64,000 nucleotides of DNA from assembly GCF_017562075.2 (NCBI RefSeq), contig NC_054082.1, forward strand, positions 59,874,906 through 59,938,905. Direction: 5' to 3'. Made by a program: the position numbers and the translations under genes. This document shows, one piece after another, positions 1 through 10,560 of the stretch. The notes beneath the pieces are model-generated. The model did no database searches. It worked only from the letters and a program-made list of their open reading frames with translations, and was not told where the DNA came from. Position 1 is the first letter of the stretch. Each line of letters opens with the position of its first letter. The DNA comes from Anopheles merus (lineage: Eukaryota; Arthropoda; Insecta; Diptera; Culicidae).

Positions 1-692
1 CAATTGGCACTGCATTGATGCTTTGAAGTGGGGTTTCATGTGCATTCATCGGTGTGAGACAAGCCAAAGGATAGGATGAGGCTGGACGGTTATCACGTAG
101 TATAAATTCACGTACACGTAGATTAGAAGGCCAAACCGAAGACGATAACGCAGATTCACGAAGATGAGCCGGGATGCGAACCTTAAACGACATCGGTGTC
201 GAAATTTTTGCCCATCAAGCTAAATGCAATGACGTCGGTTGTGGCCAGCCTTCGTTTCACAGATTCCACGATTTGTTCACAGGAAGTGCCAGGAGCAATG
301 TTAGCTAAATGAAGCCACATTTTGGGTACAAAGCGGTTTTGAACGGTTGGAAGGTTTGGAGAATCGTTATCCGTGCCATAAATAGATTCCGAGCCACTTC
401 TAGAATAGGCTAGAAGTGATGTTATTTGTGATGTTAATATTGTTGTGCTCAGCAAGTGACGGTACGGCTATGTTGTTGTTGATATTGTTATTTTTTATGT
501 TTGTTGTTCTTTTGTCGACAAGCGAGAAAACAGGGTAAGTGTTTGTAGCACTGACCAACTCGGAGAATAATCTCTTGGCTGGTAAAACTCTGCGCAATTT
601 GGCAGGAGGGTGACTGCTCAGTGGTGTTCTCTTCTGCGATTCATTAAGCTGCGATAGACCAGTACGAATTTCTTTTGCTAGAGGTTCAAAGA
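1..692 (-). pseudogene. CR1/T1-like LINE ORF1 remnant
   Basis: Two minus-strand reading pieces (about 692-400 and 455-183) overlap with a frameshift. The second contains a block (MWLHLANIAPGT, VSFKVRIP, then WP...VREF) that recurs in the ORF1 proteins at 10.9-11.5 kb and 40.3-41.1 kb of this window. The first contains EPLAKEIRTGLSQL, matching the EPLTNEIKTG stretch downstream of the PHD finger in the copy at 11.6-11.9 kb. ORF1 of these LINEs is an RNA-binding, gag-like protein. The PHD finger itself is missing here because the fragment begins at the SINE junction. The frame is not open to the left edge, so this is a decayed fragment. Assignment rests on similarity within the window. Confidence 0.7.
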
Positions 693-856
693 GGCCTGCC
701 AACCCACTTGTGGGGTTGGCTTTCAGTGACTTATTGATTTCCCCCCATAGTAGGATAGTCAGTCCTACGTATGGCGGCACGGTCTATTTGGGGCTTGAAC
801 CCATGACGGGCATGTTGTTAAGTCGTACGAGTTGACGACTGTACCATGAGACCGGC
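693..856 (-). mobile_element. tRNA-derived SINE, 3'-truncated
   Basis: The minus strand begins GCCGGTCTCATGGTACAGTC (A-box-like) and carries a B box GGTTCAAGCCC, followed by the body shared with the SINEs at 34.0, 52.7 and 61.6 kb. About 40 bp of the 3' end, including the AAG-rich tail, are missing. It lies exactly at the junction between a LINE ORF1 remnant and the cut end of a Mag-like pol. No target duplication is visible because the two flanks come from different elements. It resembles Anopheles SINE200; that name is from memory and unchecked. Confidence 0.8.
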
Positions 857-1171
857 GGAACTGAATTACTTTCTATTAACGGAAGGGTTGGATGGTATTG
901 GTCTGCAAGCTCAGAAAACCGAATCTGATTTGTATGAACCATTCTCACATTGCCCTGTAAATTAATCAAATAAGTGTTTGGGCTTATTTTCTCTAATACC
1001 ACCGCTGGTATCCATCTAACATATTCTTCCATATGGTTTCTATAGAATACCTTATCTCCGTGGCTGTATGTATGCGTGGGACTTACTTGTTTAGGTATGC
1101 AATTCGTTTTGGGAAGTATAGTTACGCATCTTTTATCATTTTGTATAGATAGCTTAACCGGGTTGCTCGTA
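857..1171 (-). pseudogene. C-terminal tail of the Mag-like integrase
   Basis: Minus-strand reading across this interval gives a post-integrase module: YSHGDKVFYRNHMEEYVRW followed by IPAVVLEKISPNTYLI and ends in VHTNQIR. This is the small beta-barrel region that follows the catalytic core in Ty3 integrases and aids DNA binding. The frame runs into SINE sequence at 856, so its natural stop is lost. It is separated by a frame change from the integrase core to its right. Confidence 0.7.
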
Positions 1172-1172
1172 T

Positions 1173-1800
1173 TTAATAATGTGCGTGGCACATAACTGAA
1201 TAATAATGAAGAAGGAGTTTTACCAGTAGATGTAGATGGAGTATTGCGATAATTGAATAGTATTTTGTTAATTTTTTCTGAAGTGGTATTTGTTTCAATC
1301 GCTCGTCAATCAGATACTTCTTCAACATTTTTTTAATTGTCTGAACTCCCCTCTCCGCTAATCCATTTGACTGGGGGTGATAAGGAGGAGATTTCAACAC
1401 CTTTATATTATTTGCCTTACAGGCTTCTATAAAACCTGAGGAGTTGAAGGGTGGACCATTGTCCGAACACACTTCATTTGGGAACCCAAAATACGTATAG
1501 ATTTCATCTAAACGCTCCAATACACTCTCGGTACACGTTTTACGTAATGATTTAACATCTATAAATATTGAATAAGCATCCACTACTATCAAAAAAGTAT
1601 TTCGGTCAAAATAGAATAAATCCAAATGAATGCGTTCAAAGGCATGTGTAGCTGAAGGCCAACTTGATGTAACTGTCTCTTTTGGTACCCTTTGAGTTTT
1701 TTGACAAATAGGGCAAGATTTAAGTGTATTTAGTACATCTTTGTCAAAACCTTTCTACCAAAAATATGATCGACCGATCATTTTCATTCTTATAACCCCA
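1173..1800 (-). pseudogene. Ty3/gypsy integrase core (Mag-like)
   Basis: The minus strand shows the zinc-binding end (CPICQ near 1700, an H-x-x-H upstream near 1820) and the DDE core: HLDLFYF (first Asp), CSDNGPPF (second Asp) and SNGLAERGVQ (Glu). Integrase joins the cDNA to host DNA. An in-frame TAG falls where a Trp is expected near 1757, and the 3' part drifts out of frame beyond about 1240. The catalytic triad is present but the gene is broken. Confidence 0.8.
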
Positions 1801-1913
1801 TCATGATTTTCATGCAATTTTTGTAACACTCGACTTTGTAGTGACTTTGGCACTACTACCCGATCTTCAAAATAGAGACAATTATTTTCGACCTCAAAAT
1901 TCTGTACCATTTT

Positions 1914-2285
1914 TTAATACGGTTTCATTTCTTCTACTACTTCTTTTGGCCAACCATTTATAGTCCAATTAATAATGTTACTGATAACAGCATCCTTGTG
2001 CTGCTCTTCCTCTATTTCTTCCACACCAATAAATTGTTGCAGGTTATTATCTGCAACCGATATGTGCTCAATACGATTTTTGATTGGCAATGGTAGACGA
2101 GATAATGCATCGGCATGACTAATACCTTTACCTGGCCTATGTACCACGTTGTAGGAATAATTCGACAAAATTACTGCCCATCTGTGCAATCTAGAAATTG
2201 CGACAGCGGACGATCCCTTGTGTGGGTTAAAAATTTGCCTCAGCGAAGAACTGTCCGTAACGAGAGTAAAACTCGTACCATACAA
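1914..2285 (-). pseudogene. Ty3/gypsy RNase H and connection domain (Mag-like)
   Basis: YGTSFTLVTDSSSLRQIF is the late RNase H Asp motif, followed by HRPGKGISHADALSRLP, the standard end of Ty3 RNase H, and then the linker to integrase. The frame break from the RT domain occurs at a run of T (A on the coding strand) near 2298-2306, consistent with slippage. It would degrade the RNA strand of the RNA:DNA hybrid. Confidence 0.8.
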
Positions 2286-2289
2286 ATAC

Positions 2290-3285
2290 TTATGAATTTT
2301 TTTTTACGCCGAACACAACCGCTAAAGCTTCTTTATGTATTTGCCCGTAGTTAATTTGCGCGCTTGTTAGTGTTGATGAGGCAAAGTACACAGGCTTCTC
2401 TACTTGATCCACTATGTGCGATAACACGGCACCTACCCCATACGGACTGGCATCCGTTGTTAGTATAAGTGGCTTTTTTAGATCGTAGGGTTCCAACACA
2501 TCGTTAGAAACCAAGAGCTCCTTACATTTTTTAAACGCTGTCTCGCACTCGTTGGACCATGTGAATTTGCTATCTCTCTTTAGCAAATTATATAACGGAT
2601 GTAACTCCGATGACAAATTCGGCAAAAATCTGTGGTAGTAGTTTAACAGACCTAAAAATGACTGTAACTGACCAATATCTTTAGGTGCTGGAGCAAGACA
2701 GATTGCTTCCACTTTACCTTTACATGGACGTATTCCCTCGCTTGTTAGCATGAACCCGAGGTGTTCGATTTCTGTTTGGAAAAATCGCGATTTAGCCCAA
2801 TTAATTTGAACTTTATATTTATTTAATTTAAACAACACCTGGAATAAATTTTCTTTGCATTCACTTATGGTACTTCCACCAATTAGAATATCATCTAAAT
2901 AAGGAATAGCTTTTGTCCCGAGTAGTATTTGATCTATTATAGATTGAAATACAGACGGCGCTGAACTTATACCAAAAGGCATTCTTGTGTATTTGAACAA
3001 TCCTCGATGGGTATTTACGGTACATAACTCTTGCGCTGAGTTGGACAAACGTACCTGTAGGTAAGCCCCGGTTAAATCGATTTTGCAAAAATAAATAAAA
3101 TTCGACAAATTGGCTAGTATGTCATCAATAGCCGGCAACGGATAATGTTCCGTGGAAATAAATCGATTCAATGTAGCTTTCCCATCTAAACAAATTCGAA
3201 TTGTTCCATCTTTTTTTGGTGTTATTACTATAGGACTAGCCCATGTGGACGTACGTACTGGGACTAAGATTCCGCTTTCCACCAT
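2290..3285 (-). pseudogene. Ty3/gypsy reverse transcriptase (Mag-like)
   Basis: The RT domain is about 330 residues: WASPIVITPKKDGTIRICLD (fingers), FCKIDLTGAYLQV (motif A Asp), FGISSAPSVFQSI, the active site IPYLDDILIGG (YLDD), HLGFMLTSEGI, then LTTDASPYGVGAVLS at the start of RNase H. All catalytic Asp residues are visible. It is separated by a frameshift from RNase H on one side and by a frame change near 3340 from gag-pro on the other. Confidence 0.85.
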
Positions 3286-3340
3286 GCTATCTATTTTCTT
3301 TTCTACTTTTTCACGAAATTTGAACGGTACAGTGTATGGT

Positions 3341-4837
3341 TTATGAAATATGGGTACAGCATCTTGCTGTACTGTAGCATCTTGATGTAAGGATTATATC
3401 CGCTGTAAACCCTTCAATTGCCTGACTGGCATCCCCCGTAATTACGTATGGGTATTTGTGTTGAATTTCAGACTTAAAATTGTGTTGAATAGCATCAATA
3501 GACGAAAAATTGAGACTTACCAGTTTTCTCCATTCTGGCATGATTATATCTAAACTTGAGCGACCGAGGAGTGGTGTAAGCACCTTATTTTTTTCTGGTT
3601 CTAGAACAAAAATATTTAGCCAAACGAAATTGCCATACCTGTTCCTCACTTGTACTAGTAGCTCTCCTTTCGGACGAATAGTTTGCCCTGACACCGTTTG
3701 AAACACCTTTGTCGTCTTCCGCAACTGCACGTGAGAGAGTTTCTCCTCGTACGTCTCTCTCGATATCACCGATTCGCACGCGCCGGTGTCTACCTCGAAA
3801 CACACCATCACACCTTCAATTTGCAGCTCCATTGTCGCTGGTATATCTGTGCGCGTTGAACTCGCACCGCTGGCACTGCAAATCGTACCGGTGAACTTCA
3901 CGTTCTGGCACGTTGTTGGTTTCGATGTATCGTCAGCATCTTTCAACTGGTTCAGGTTCATCTGCTCCGTAGCGTCCACGAGCTCAGCCACTCGATTTTT
4001 TTTGTTTTTTGACCGACACAACGATGACACATGACCAACCTTTCCGCATGCGTAACACGTCCATTGTTTGGCAGGACAAGATTCTGGGTTGTGAGCCCTA
4101 CCACATCGAAAACAGTTTTTGTCGCGTTCCGATGAAGGCTTAGATCCCGCATGCGTTGTCCCTTTTCTATTCTGTTTAGCTGGCATTTTCTCTGACGGCT
4201 TCCAAGCTGTGCGTGGCTTTAGCGTTGCCAGTTTTGATGCTCCCTGCATCTCTTTACACTCGTGCTCCGCCGCTTCCCAGCTTCTGCCAATCTCACACGC
4301 TTTTTCGAAGGTGAGACCTTCTTCGGTAAGGAGTTTAGTGCGCAACCCGGAGTTATGCACCCCTGCTACGAATTGATCGCGTAGCGCTTGTTGCAAAAAC
4401 GTTCCAAAATCACAAGATTGTGAGGACGCTTTTAGTTCGATAATAAACTCTGTTATTGTTTGACCTATCGCTTGTTCGCATTTGCGATACTTGTATCGCT
4501 CTGCCACCACGTTAACTTTTGGGGCTAAGTGCTGTTTCAACAGTTTGATCAGGTCCTTATACGATTTAGAACACGGATCATCTGGCGAACATATTCGTGA
4601 TGCCATGGAATATAATGATGGACCCGCCATTGTAACCAGCATTGGCACTTTTTTACCTTCTTCTACGTCGTTTACGATGAAGAACTGCTTCAGGCGATTT
4701 TCATATTCGTCGAAATTTTCACCAACGACGAACGGTTCCATGTGGCCAAACATTGACATTGCCATTTTTATATGCCCTAAGCCTGACGTTGACGGCTTTG
4801 GCTCTTCCCCGTCGGGCATCCTAAGTTGCCTCTGCAC
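3341..4837 (-). CDS. Gag-protease polyprotein of the Mag-like element
   Basis: A 498-residue frame. The N-terminal half is Mag-type capsid (VVGENFDEYENRLKQFF, LKQHLAPKVNVVAERYKY, LRDQFVAGV). A zinc knuckle follows, CYACGKVGHVSSLC (CX2CX4HX4C), preceded by CFRCGRAHNPESC, a variant with irregular spacing. The aspartic protease active site is FEVDTGACESVIS and the second half ends with LLGRSSLDII. It lies just downstream of the primer site, so this is the first ORF of the element. The last residues before the stop at 3341 diverge, marking the frameshift into RT. The rest is open, so this is the best-preserved part. Confidence 0.85.
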   Translation of the reverse strand: MQRQLRMPDGEEPKPSTSGLGHIKMAMSMFGHMEPFVVGENFDEYENRLKQFFIVNDVEEGKKVPMLVTMAGPSLYSMASRICSPDDPCSKSYKDLIKLLKQHLAPKVNVVAERYKYRKCEQAIGQTITEFIIELKASSQSCDFGTFLQQALRDQFVAGVHNSGLRTKLLTEEGLTFEKACEIGRSWEAAEHECKEMQGASKLATLKPRTAWKPSEKMPAKQNRKGTTHAGSKPSSERDKNCFRCGRAHNPESCPAKQWTCYACGKVGHVSSLCRSKNKKNRVAELVDATEQMNLNQLKDADDTSKPTTCQNVKFTGTICSASGASSTRTDIPATMELQIEGVMVCFEVDTGACESVISRETYEEKLSHVQLRKTTKVFQTVSGQTIRPKGELLVQVRNRYGNFVWLNIFVLEPEKNKVLTPLLGRSSLDIIMPEWRKLVSLNFSSIDAIQHNFKSEIQHKYPYVITGDASQAIEGFTADIILTSRCYSTARCCTHIS

Positions 4838-4980
4838 ACTAACACAACACTACACCGCACTAATCTCAGACACGAGATCGACTGACTGACCGACTGATAA
4901 CGATTTGATCCGACGTTGATCAAAACGCACGACTGATTAGAGAGAGGTTTCACAAGTTTACCTTATATCCTCGTCGCCAA

Positions 4981-5194
4981 AACTGTGTTGTGTTTAAATG
5001 TGTTTCTTCGACGTACTGTCGGGGAATGAATCTCGAGATGAGGATTGAGCCCCTTTTATACTAATTCTAACAATAGCCAAAAACAGTCTGCACTCACATT
5101 ACTATTCTAACTTATACTAATATAGTTCATATCGTATTAGTAGTAGTTCACTAAATAACAGTATGTATAATACGTTGTGGGCAAGCTCACTACA
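4981..5194 (-). repeat. 5' LTR of the Mag-like element
   Basis: On the minus strand the LTR starts TGTAGTGAGCTTG at 5194 and contains a TATAAAAGGGGC promoter-like box near 5055. It is followed by the primer-site motif TTTGGCGACGAGG near 4970-4983. The exact 3' border is uncertain by a few bases because no second LTR survives for comparison. Confidence 0.65.
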
Positions 5195-5299
5195 CAACTT
5201 CTTTACTTAGAGAAAACTGATTGTTTGTTAAAATAACCGAAATACGGAAAATAAATCAAGGAGCTATACGTAAACACGTCTGACTATGCCGATTTGACA

Positions 5300-5476
5300 G
5301 CTGGACTTTTCAAACCGTCATGGGTTCAAGTCCCGAATAGACCGTGCCCCCATACGTAGGACTGACTAACCTGCTATGGTAACAATAAGTCACTGAAAGC
5401 CAAGCTCACTTCACTAGTGGGTACAGGCAGGCCTTGACCGACATCGGTTGTTTTGCCAAAGAAGAAGATAAGAAGA
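5300..5476 (+). mobile_element. Diverged tRNA-derived SINE
   Basis: The B box (TGGGTTCAAGTCCCG), the body (GACCGTG, CATACGTAGGACTGACT, AAGTCACTGAAAGCCAA) and the 3' end (CGGTTGTT, then AAGAAGAAG) match the SINE family elsewhere in the window. The A-box head is degenerate, so the 5' border is approximate. It is an older copy than those at 34.0 and 61.6 kb. Confidence 0.75.
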
Positions 5477-5997
5477 TCCTCGAAGATGGCATGTAGCATG
5501 TGTTTTAGTTTTTGTTTGCTGGCGGCTTCTCAAAGTCGGACTCATATTTTCCTATATATTTTCGCCAATTTTCTCACTTAGAGGCTTTCTGTAAAATTTT
5601 GAAACCATATATACCACTCAGAATACCACTTTCTTCACTTATTTTTTGAGAGTACTCTTGACTTCTGAAAAAATCAGGCCGATATCTTAACACTTTCTTA
5701 TGCGTGATATTCTACAACGGATGGCAATCAATCAAAGTTTTTTTTAACAGAATATGATTTTCATTTTAAATTGCTTATCGGTTACTTACTACAATACCTG
5801 GGAATGAGAATGATCAGAGGATTGGATATCCATCAGCATTTTACACGAAGAGCTTAAAGTGTAATACGATGTGAACCTTTATTTCCACTTTTTATTTACG
5901 CGACGAGACACACTATAAGACGAGCCAAATCTAGTGATGGGTCAAGTAGCACAGTGCTACCACGCACGCATAGCACATCAATATGTGCGAGCACACT
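5477..5997. other. Non-coding stretch with no recognised feature
   Basis: AT-rich sequence between a SINE and the dyad-repeat block. I see no coding frame, no terminal repeats and no similarity to other parts of the window. Confidence 0.5.
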
Positions 5998-6082
5998 TGC
6001 TCACTAAACAAAATTGTGGTACCTTTTTTGTGCAATCACACAATTTTGTGGAACCGCACGATTTTGTGCAACACCACATAAG
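5998..6082. repeat. Short block of CACAA/TTGTG dyads, inverted relative to the 7.1-kb array
   Basis: Three to four copies of a CACAATTTTGTG-like dyad spaced about 18 bp apart, read in the opposite orientation to the long array at 7069-7332. The phrases TTTTGTGGAACCGCAC and TTTTGTGCAACACCAC correspond to the reverse complement of the array's right end. It may be the other end of the same element. Confidence 0.6.
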
Positions 6083-6550
6083 TTTTTACGGCGGCTAATA
6101 ACGCCTTTACGATGCCCGATTGGCTAGGTAAACCCTGTAATCTTCTTCTATGTATAAAAAAATCTAGTGTCACGGTGTTTGTGGCGAGCAACCTCCGAAA
6201 CGGCTAGATCATTTTCAACGAAACTTTGCGCACACCTTATGGTGGTATGAGAATAGGTTTTAAGACATAAAAATCGTTCAAATATTACACTAAAATTAAT
6301 TTAATCATGATTTTCTAATTCCCATACAAAGAGCAGGATTGTTGTTGTGTTGTATGCAGCACTTTGACACTTAGTGTAAGGTGGCTGGCGGTGTACACTC
6401 GATGATCGGATCCTGAGATCCCCTATCGACGACGGGCACGATACAAATATCCCAAGTAAAAAAGTAATAATGGAATATTTTAGTTTTTTTTCTGAGTAAC
6501 TCAGTATGTCGGGCCAGCTAGTGATATTATATAAGATTAAAACTAATAAG
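6083..6550. other. Non-coding; possible degenerate DNA-transposon interior
   Basis: No coding frame. A phrase around 6190-6260 (CTCCGAAACGGCTAGA-like, then AACGAAACTTTG) is reminiscent of a motif common in insect repeats, but I cannot name the family. It lies between the two dyad blocks and could be internal sequence of one element. Confidence 0.3.
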
Positions 6551-6740
6551 AGGGGTGGTCCCGTGGTACAGTCGTAAACTCGAACGACTCAATAACATGC
6601 CCGTCATGGGTTCAAGCCTACAACCGTCTCCCCGTAGCATGGACTGACTATACGGCTGCGTGATAATGGATAAACTCTCGAAAGCCTCTATGAGCCGGCA
6701 AGACCGCATATGACGTTACGCCAAATAGAAGAAGAAAAAG
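6551..6740 (+). mobile_element. tRNA-derived SINE, divergent subfamily
   Basis: The head GTGGTACAGTCGTAAACTCG and the B box TGGGTTCAAGCC match the local SINE family. The body differs substantially (CCGTCTCCCCGTAGCATGG, TGATAATGGATAAACTC) and the tail is GAAGAAGAAAAAG. It shares the tRNA-like head and overall plan, so I treat it as a distinct subfamily. Confidence 0.75.
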
Positions 6741-7068
6741 ATTAAAACTTACAATAACAGCAGTAACAAGATCTTTAATGTCATCGATTCGATGGAACTG
6801 ATTTCATTTGGCCAAAGTGAATAAAATTTTGTATTTTATATTCAAAATCATAATATTTTAACAATTTTAAACATCAGAAGAAAACAATAACGGGTTATAA
6901 GAAAACTGTGCGTAGTATTCTGTTAATATGCAGCACATTTTTCGTACGTAGCCCAACAATTAAGCTCAATTAAAAAAGGATATCACAAAAACTGTCGGCA
7001 GAACCAAACCGACGTAGCACGAGAATATAGAACCGCACATTCAATGTGGTAACACACTTACTACAGTT

Positions 7069-7332
7069 GCGCAAAACTGTGCGCACACAAAATTGTGCTC
7101 TAGGTCAAAACTGTGCTCTGCCACAAAATTGTGCTCTGCCACTATATTGTGGTCTATCACAAAATGGTGCTCTACCACAAAATTGTGCTCTACCGCAAAA
7201 TTTCTTGCGCACAAAATTGCGTCATAACACAAAATAGTGCGCGCACAAAATTGTGCTCTAGCACAGAATAGTGCGCGCACAAAATTGTGCGGTACCACAA
7301 AATTGTGCTGTTGCACAAAATCGTGTGGTTGC
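7069..7332. repeat. Tandem array of about fifteen 16-18 bp dyad units
   Basis: Each unit is a variant of ACAAAATTGTGCTCTACC and contains the dyad CACAA-AA-TTGTG. Units are mostly 18 bp, some 16 bp. The array abuts the truncated 3' end of the RTE LINE at 7333 and replaces its last codons and tail. A smaller inverted block lies at 5998-6082. The regular spacing of two-fold symmetric sites would suit binding of a dimeric protein such as a transposase, which is inference only. Confidence 0.8.
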
Positions 7333-8256
7333 TCACGGTCTCGCGCCTTCGTCTTCCAGTCCGTTATCCCGGCCTTAATGGCGGATGCCTCCACGCCATC
7401 TTGCCACCTCAATTTGGGCCTAACACGCCTCCTCTGTCCTTGTGGACGGCCTAAAAAGACTTTACGGGCTGGGTCGTCCGTTTCCATGCGTACAACATGG
7501 CCACCGGAGCCTGGCGAGCTTGATACGCTGTACGACAGTGAGGTCGCCGTACATCTCGTATAGCTCGTCATTATAGCGGCTCCTCCATTGTCCTTCCACA
7601 CATACGGGTCCAATTATCCTTCTGAGCATCTTCCTCTCGAACGCGGCTAAGAGGGTTTCGTCAGATTTGGACAGTGTCCATGTCTCAGAGGCGTATGTGA
7701 GTACTGGTACTATATAGGTACTATATAGTCCCAGCTTCGTCCGTCGCGACAGGTTCTTTGAGGTGAACTGCTTTTTCAGGCTGTAGAATGACCGGTTGGC
7801 AGCCAGCATCCTTGCGCGCAACTCAGCTTCCATGCTATTGTCGTTGCTGACCTTTGACCTAAGATAGGTGAATTCTGGGACGACTTCAAAAGTACGTTTA
7901 CCTATCTGTACATCACGCCTACGTAGATTCTGATTATTTATTGGTAGGCCCGCTGATGTTGCCACCATCAGTTTATTCTTTGCCTCGTTTATCTGCATTC
8001 CTAGGATCTCTGCCGCCTGCTCGATCCCTTGGTAGGCTTCTGCTACATAGGAGAGCCGCAAACCAATGATGTCTATATCATCAGCGTATGCCAGGATCTG
8101 GGTTGACTTATAGAAGATGGTTCCCGTAGTCTCCACCCTCGAGTCGCGGATGGCCCTCTCTAGCGCCAAGTTGAATAGGAGACAGGCAAGCCCGTCCCCC
8201 TGGCGCAGACCTTTGGTGGTAGCAAAAGGTCCTGAGAGTTTTCCATCACCTGGCAT
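7333..8256 (-). pseudogene. RTE LINE ORF: C-terminal RT
   Basis: Continues the RT in a second frame with GLRQGDGLACLLFNLALE and the active site AYADDIDIIG, then SETWTLSKSDE. A 5-bp deletion near 7490, relative to the copies at 17.0 and 59.4 kb, shifts the frame once more before METDDPARKVFLGRPQGQ and PKLRWQDGVEASAIKAG. After TKARDRE the reading passes into the dyad array and ends in repeat-encoded residues. Two small deletions plus the lost C-terminus show the copy is dead. Confidence 0.85.
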
Positions 8257-10355
8257 GTGACGTTGGTCATAGTCATTCTAACTAGCCTTATCAGTTTGGC
8301 CGGGATTCCAAAAGAGCTCATAGCGTCGTACAGTTTTACCCTGGCTATGCTATTGTATGCGGCTTTGAAGACTATGAAGAGATGGTATGTGTCGTGTCTG
8401 TATTCAGCCATCTTCTCCAAGATCTGCCGTATGGTGAAGATCTGATCAGTGGTTGATTTTCCGTTTTGGAATCCTCTTTGATAGCTTCCAACTATCTCTT
8501 CGACGTGCGGGACAAGGCGATCCTGAAGGATCAGGGAGAATATTTTATAGGCGGTATTCAACACCGTAATACCCCTATAGTTGTTGCAGTCCAACCTACC
8601 TCCCTTCTTGTATACGGGGTAGATGATGCCGAGATTCCAATCACAAGGCATCGATTCGCTATCCCACACCTCAGTAACAATTTGATGAATCTCGTTTCCT
8701 AGTCGTGCATCTCCATTCTTGACCAGTTCAGCTGAAATTCTGTCAGTTCCGGGTGCCTTGTTATTTTTCAGCCGACGGATAGCCTTTCGTGTTTCTTCTA
8801 TGCTAGGTGGCATTAGCATGACACATTCTGCTAGTGGCGCTTCTAGCTGTTCGTTTAGCTGGTCGTTGAGTAATTCATCAAAGTACTGAGCCCACCGCGA
8901 GAGGACCTCTGGCTGGTTACTAACCAGATCTCCATCCTTGTTGCGACAGCAGGTAACCTTAGGTACAACGTTGTTTCGGTGACCTGCTATCGCTTGGTAA
9001 AACTTTCGTGTCGGTCCGTACGCCTCTCTGGTTTGCTCGAGTTCCCGCATGTTTTGCTTTTCCAAAGCGTGCTTCTTGGAGCGGTGAACTCTTTTCTCTT
9101 CGCGTCTGAGCCGTGAATATTCCTCTGCGCATGCCCGCGTTCTATGCCGTTGCTGCATTGCTCGGTATGCAGTATTCTTACGTTCGGTCACTTGTCTGCA
9201 TTCATCGTCGAACCAGCCAGATTTGGTGTTGCCACGACGTGGTGGGAGTATATTTCTTGCACAGTTTATTATTTTTGTTTTTAGAGCGTTCCACCTCTCG
9301 CTCGTAGTTTCATATCTGTTTTCTGGTAGTAGAGACTCGTCTAAAGCGGCTTTGAATTCCTGTTGGACAGTAATGTCCCTTAGAGAGTCCGTGTTGAGCC
9401 GAGGCTGCGTGTTTTCTCCGCCCCCATTGGTGCGGGGGCGGGCGATTCTACAACGTATCACTAAGCCAACCAAGTAGTGATCGGAATCGATATTGGCTTT
9501 TCGATAAGTTCTGACGTTTAACAGGCTCGACTGTCGTCGGCGGCTTATTAACACGTGGTCGATCTGGTTGAAGGATTCGCCATCCGGGTGCGCCCACGTC
9601 ATTTTGTGGATGTCCCTCCGCGCAAATTTGGTACTTCCTACAACCAGATTGTTCGCTGCGGCGAACTGGACCAATCTACTACCATTATCGTTACTGTGCT
9701 CATGCAGACTGTGACAGCCAGTGTATTGGTGGTACATTGGCTCCCTACCGACTTTTGCGTTGAAGTCCCCCAGGATGATTTTGAGGTCATGCCTGAAGCA
9801 CGCATCTATAGTTCTAGCGAGGCGGCCGTAAAAAAGGTCCTTCTCCTCTTCCTCTTTATCTTCGGTAGGGGCGTGAACGTTTATGAGGCTTATATTAAAA
9901 AATTTGCCTCGCATGCGCAGGGTGCATAGCCTATCGTTTATAGCCTTGAAATCTATGATTACGGATTTCAGCCGGGGACCTACGGCGAAACCCGTTCCGA
10001 GCACGTAGTGGCGGTCGTGGCAGCTGTAGTAAATATCGTAGCATTGCTTACCACGCCTGTTGTGCACACCGTTCCCTAGCCACCGAATCTCTTGTAGAGC
10101 TACGAGGTCCATGCTCAATGTGGCTAGGGCGTCATCAAGTTGTTTCAAGGCTCCGGCTTTGCTAAGAGTGCGTACGTTCCATGAGCCCATTTTAATCGTT
10201 GTCCGGGGGCATTGCGTTGGGTCGGTATCGTTAAGTCCGTTTCGTATCCTTCTCATGCTTTCTGTAGTCAGTTGTTCCATGGGACTGGGTGACTGGCCCT
10301 GCGCCCACGTGGCCGTTTTATTTAGCGTCGGATTGCCCCCCCGACGTTCAGGCAC
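8160..10355 (-). pseudogene. RTE LINE ORF: AP-endonuclease and N-terminal RT
   Basis: A 731-residue frame. Endonuclease motifs in order: WNVRTL, ALQEIRWLG, INVHAPTED, ILGDFNAKVG, NQIDHVLIS and DSDHYLVGL. RT starts near LKNNKAPGTDRISAEL and YRGITVLNTAYKIF. Motif A reads FIVFKAAYNSI, whereas the copy at 16.8-18.0 kb has FIDFKAAYDSI, so the catalytic Asp is replaced by Val. The frame then breaks near 8245 because 7 bp present in the second copy are missing. The first conserved residues begin near 10190, so the start at 10355 is only the first Met of the open frame. Confidence 0.85.
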
Positions 10356-10560
10356 TCAGTTTCACGGGATACCCACCCTCCTCCTGGTTCGCCATATGCC
10401 ACCATCCGCCCAAGGGGTTGGATCTAGCCCGTGTACCCAAGCTAGGATATATGAAGGCACATGTTACCACTCTGCACGACGAGGACGTGTCGGAATAGGA
10501 GTTGGATGGGAGAGCCTATGTTATCCCTCGGAGGGCTTCGGATCCCATCCCATTACAGAG

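Larger units (their letters stand above)
857..5194 (-). mobile_element. Mag-lineage Ty3/gypsy retrotransposon, 3' end lost
   Basis: The minus strand reads 5' LTR, primer site, gag with a CCHC knuckle, aspartic protease, RT, RNase H, integrase and a C-terminal beta-barrel-like tail. The gag style, the RT and the primer-site motif TGGCGACGAGGA fit the Mag lineage. The element is cut at 857 by the SINE, so the pol C-terminus and 3' LTR are absent. Several frameshifts and stops make it inactive. Confidence 0.8.
7333..10560 (-). mobile_element. RTE-clade LINE, near full length, 3' end replaced
   Basis: The minus-strand element encodes AP-endonuclease then RT, with the RTE-type C-terminus (GRPKLRWQDGV). 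Its 5' end joins a CR1-like LINE at about 10561, exactly in the first endonuclease motif of that LINE. Its 3' end is cut at 7333; comparison with the intact 3' ends at 16.8 kb and 59.7 kb shows that the last 20 or so codons and the TAAG-repeat tail are missing. Confidence 0.85.

Noticed and set aside
7069..7332. CRISPR-like array
   Set aside because: Units are 16-18 bp with no unique spacers, in a eukaryotic transposon context.
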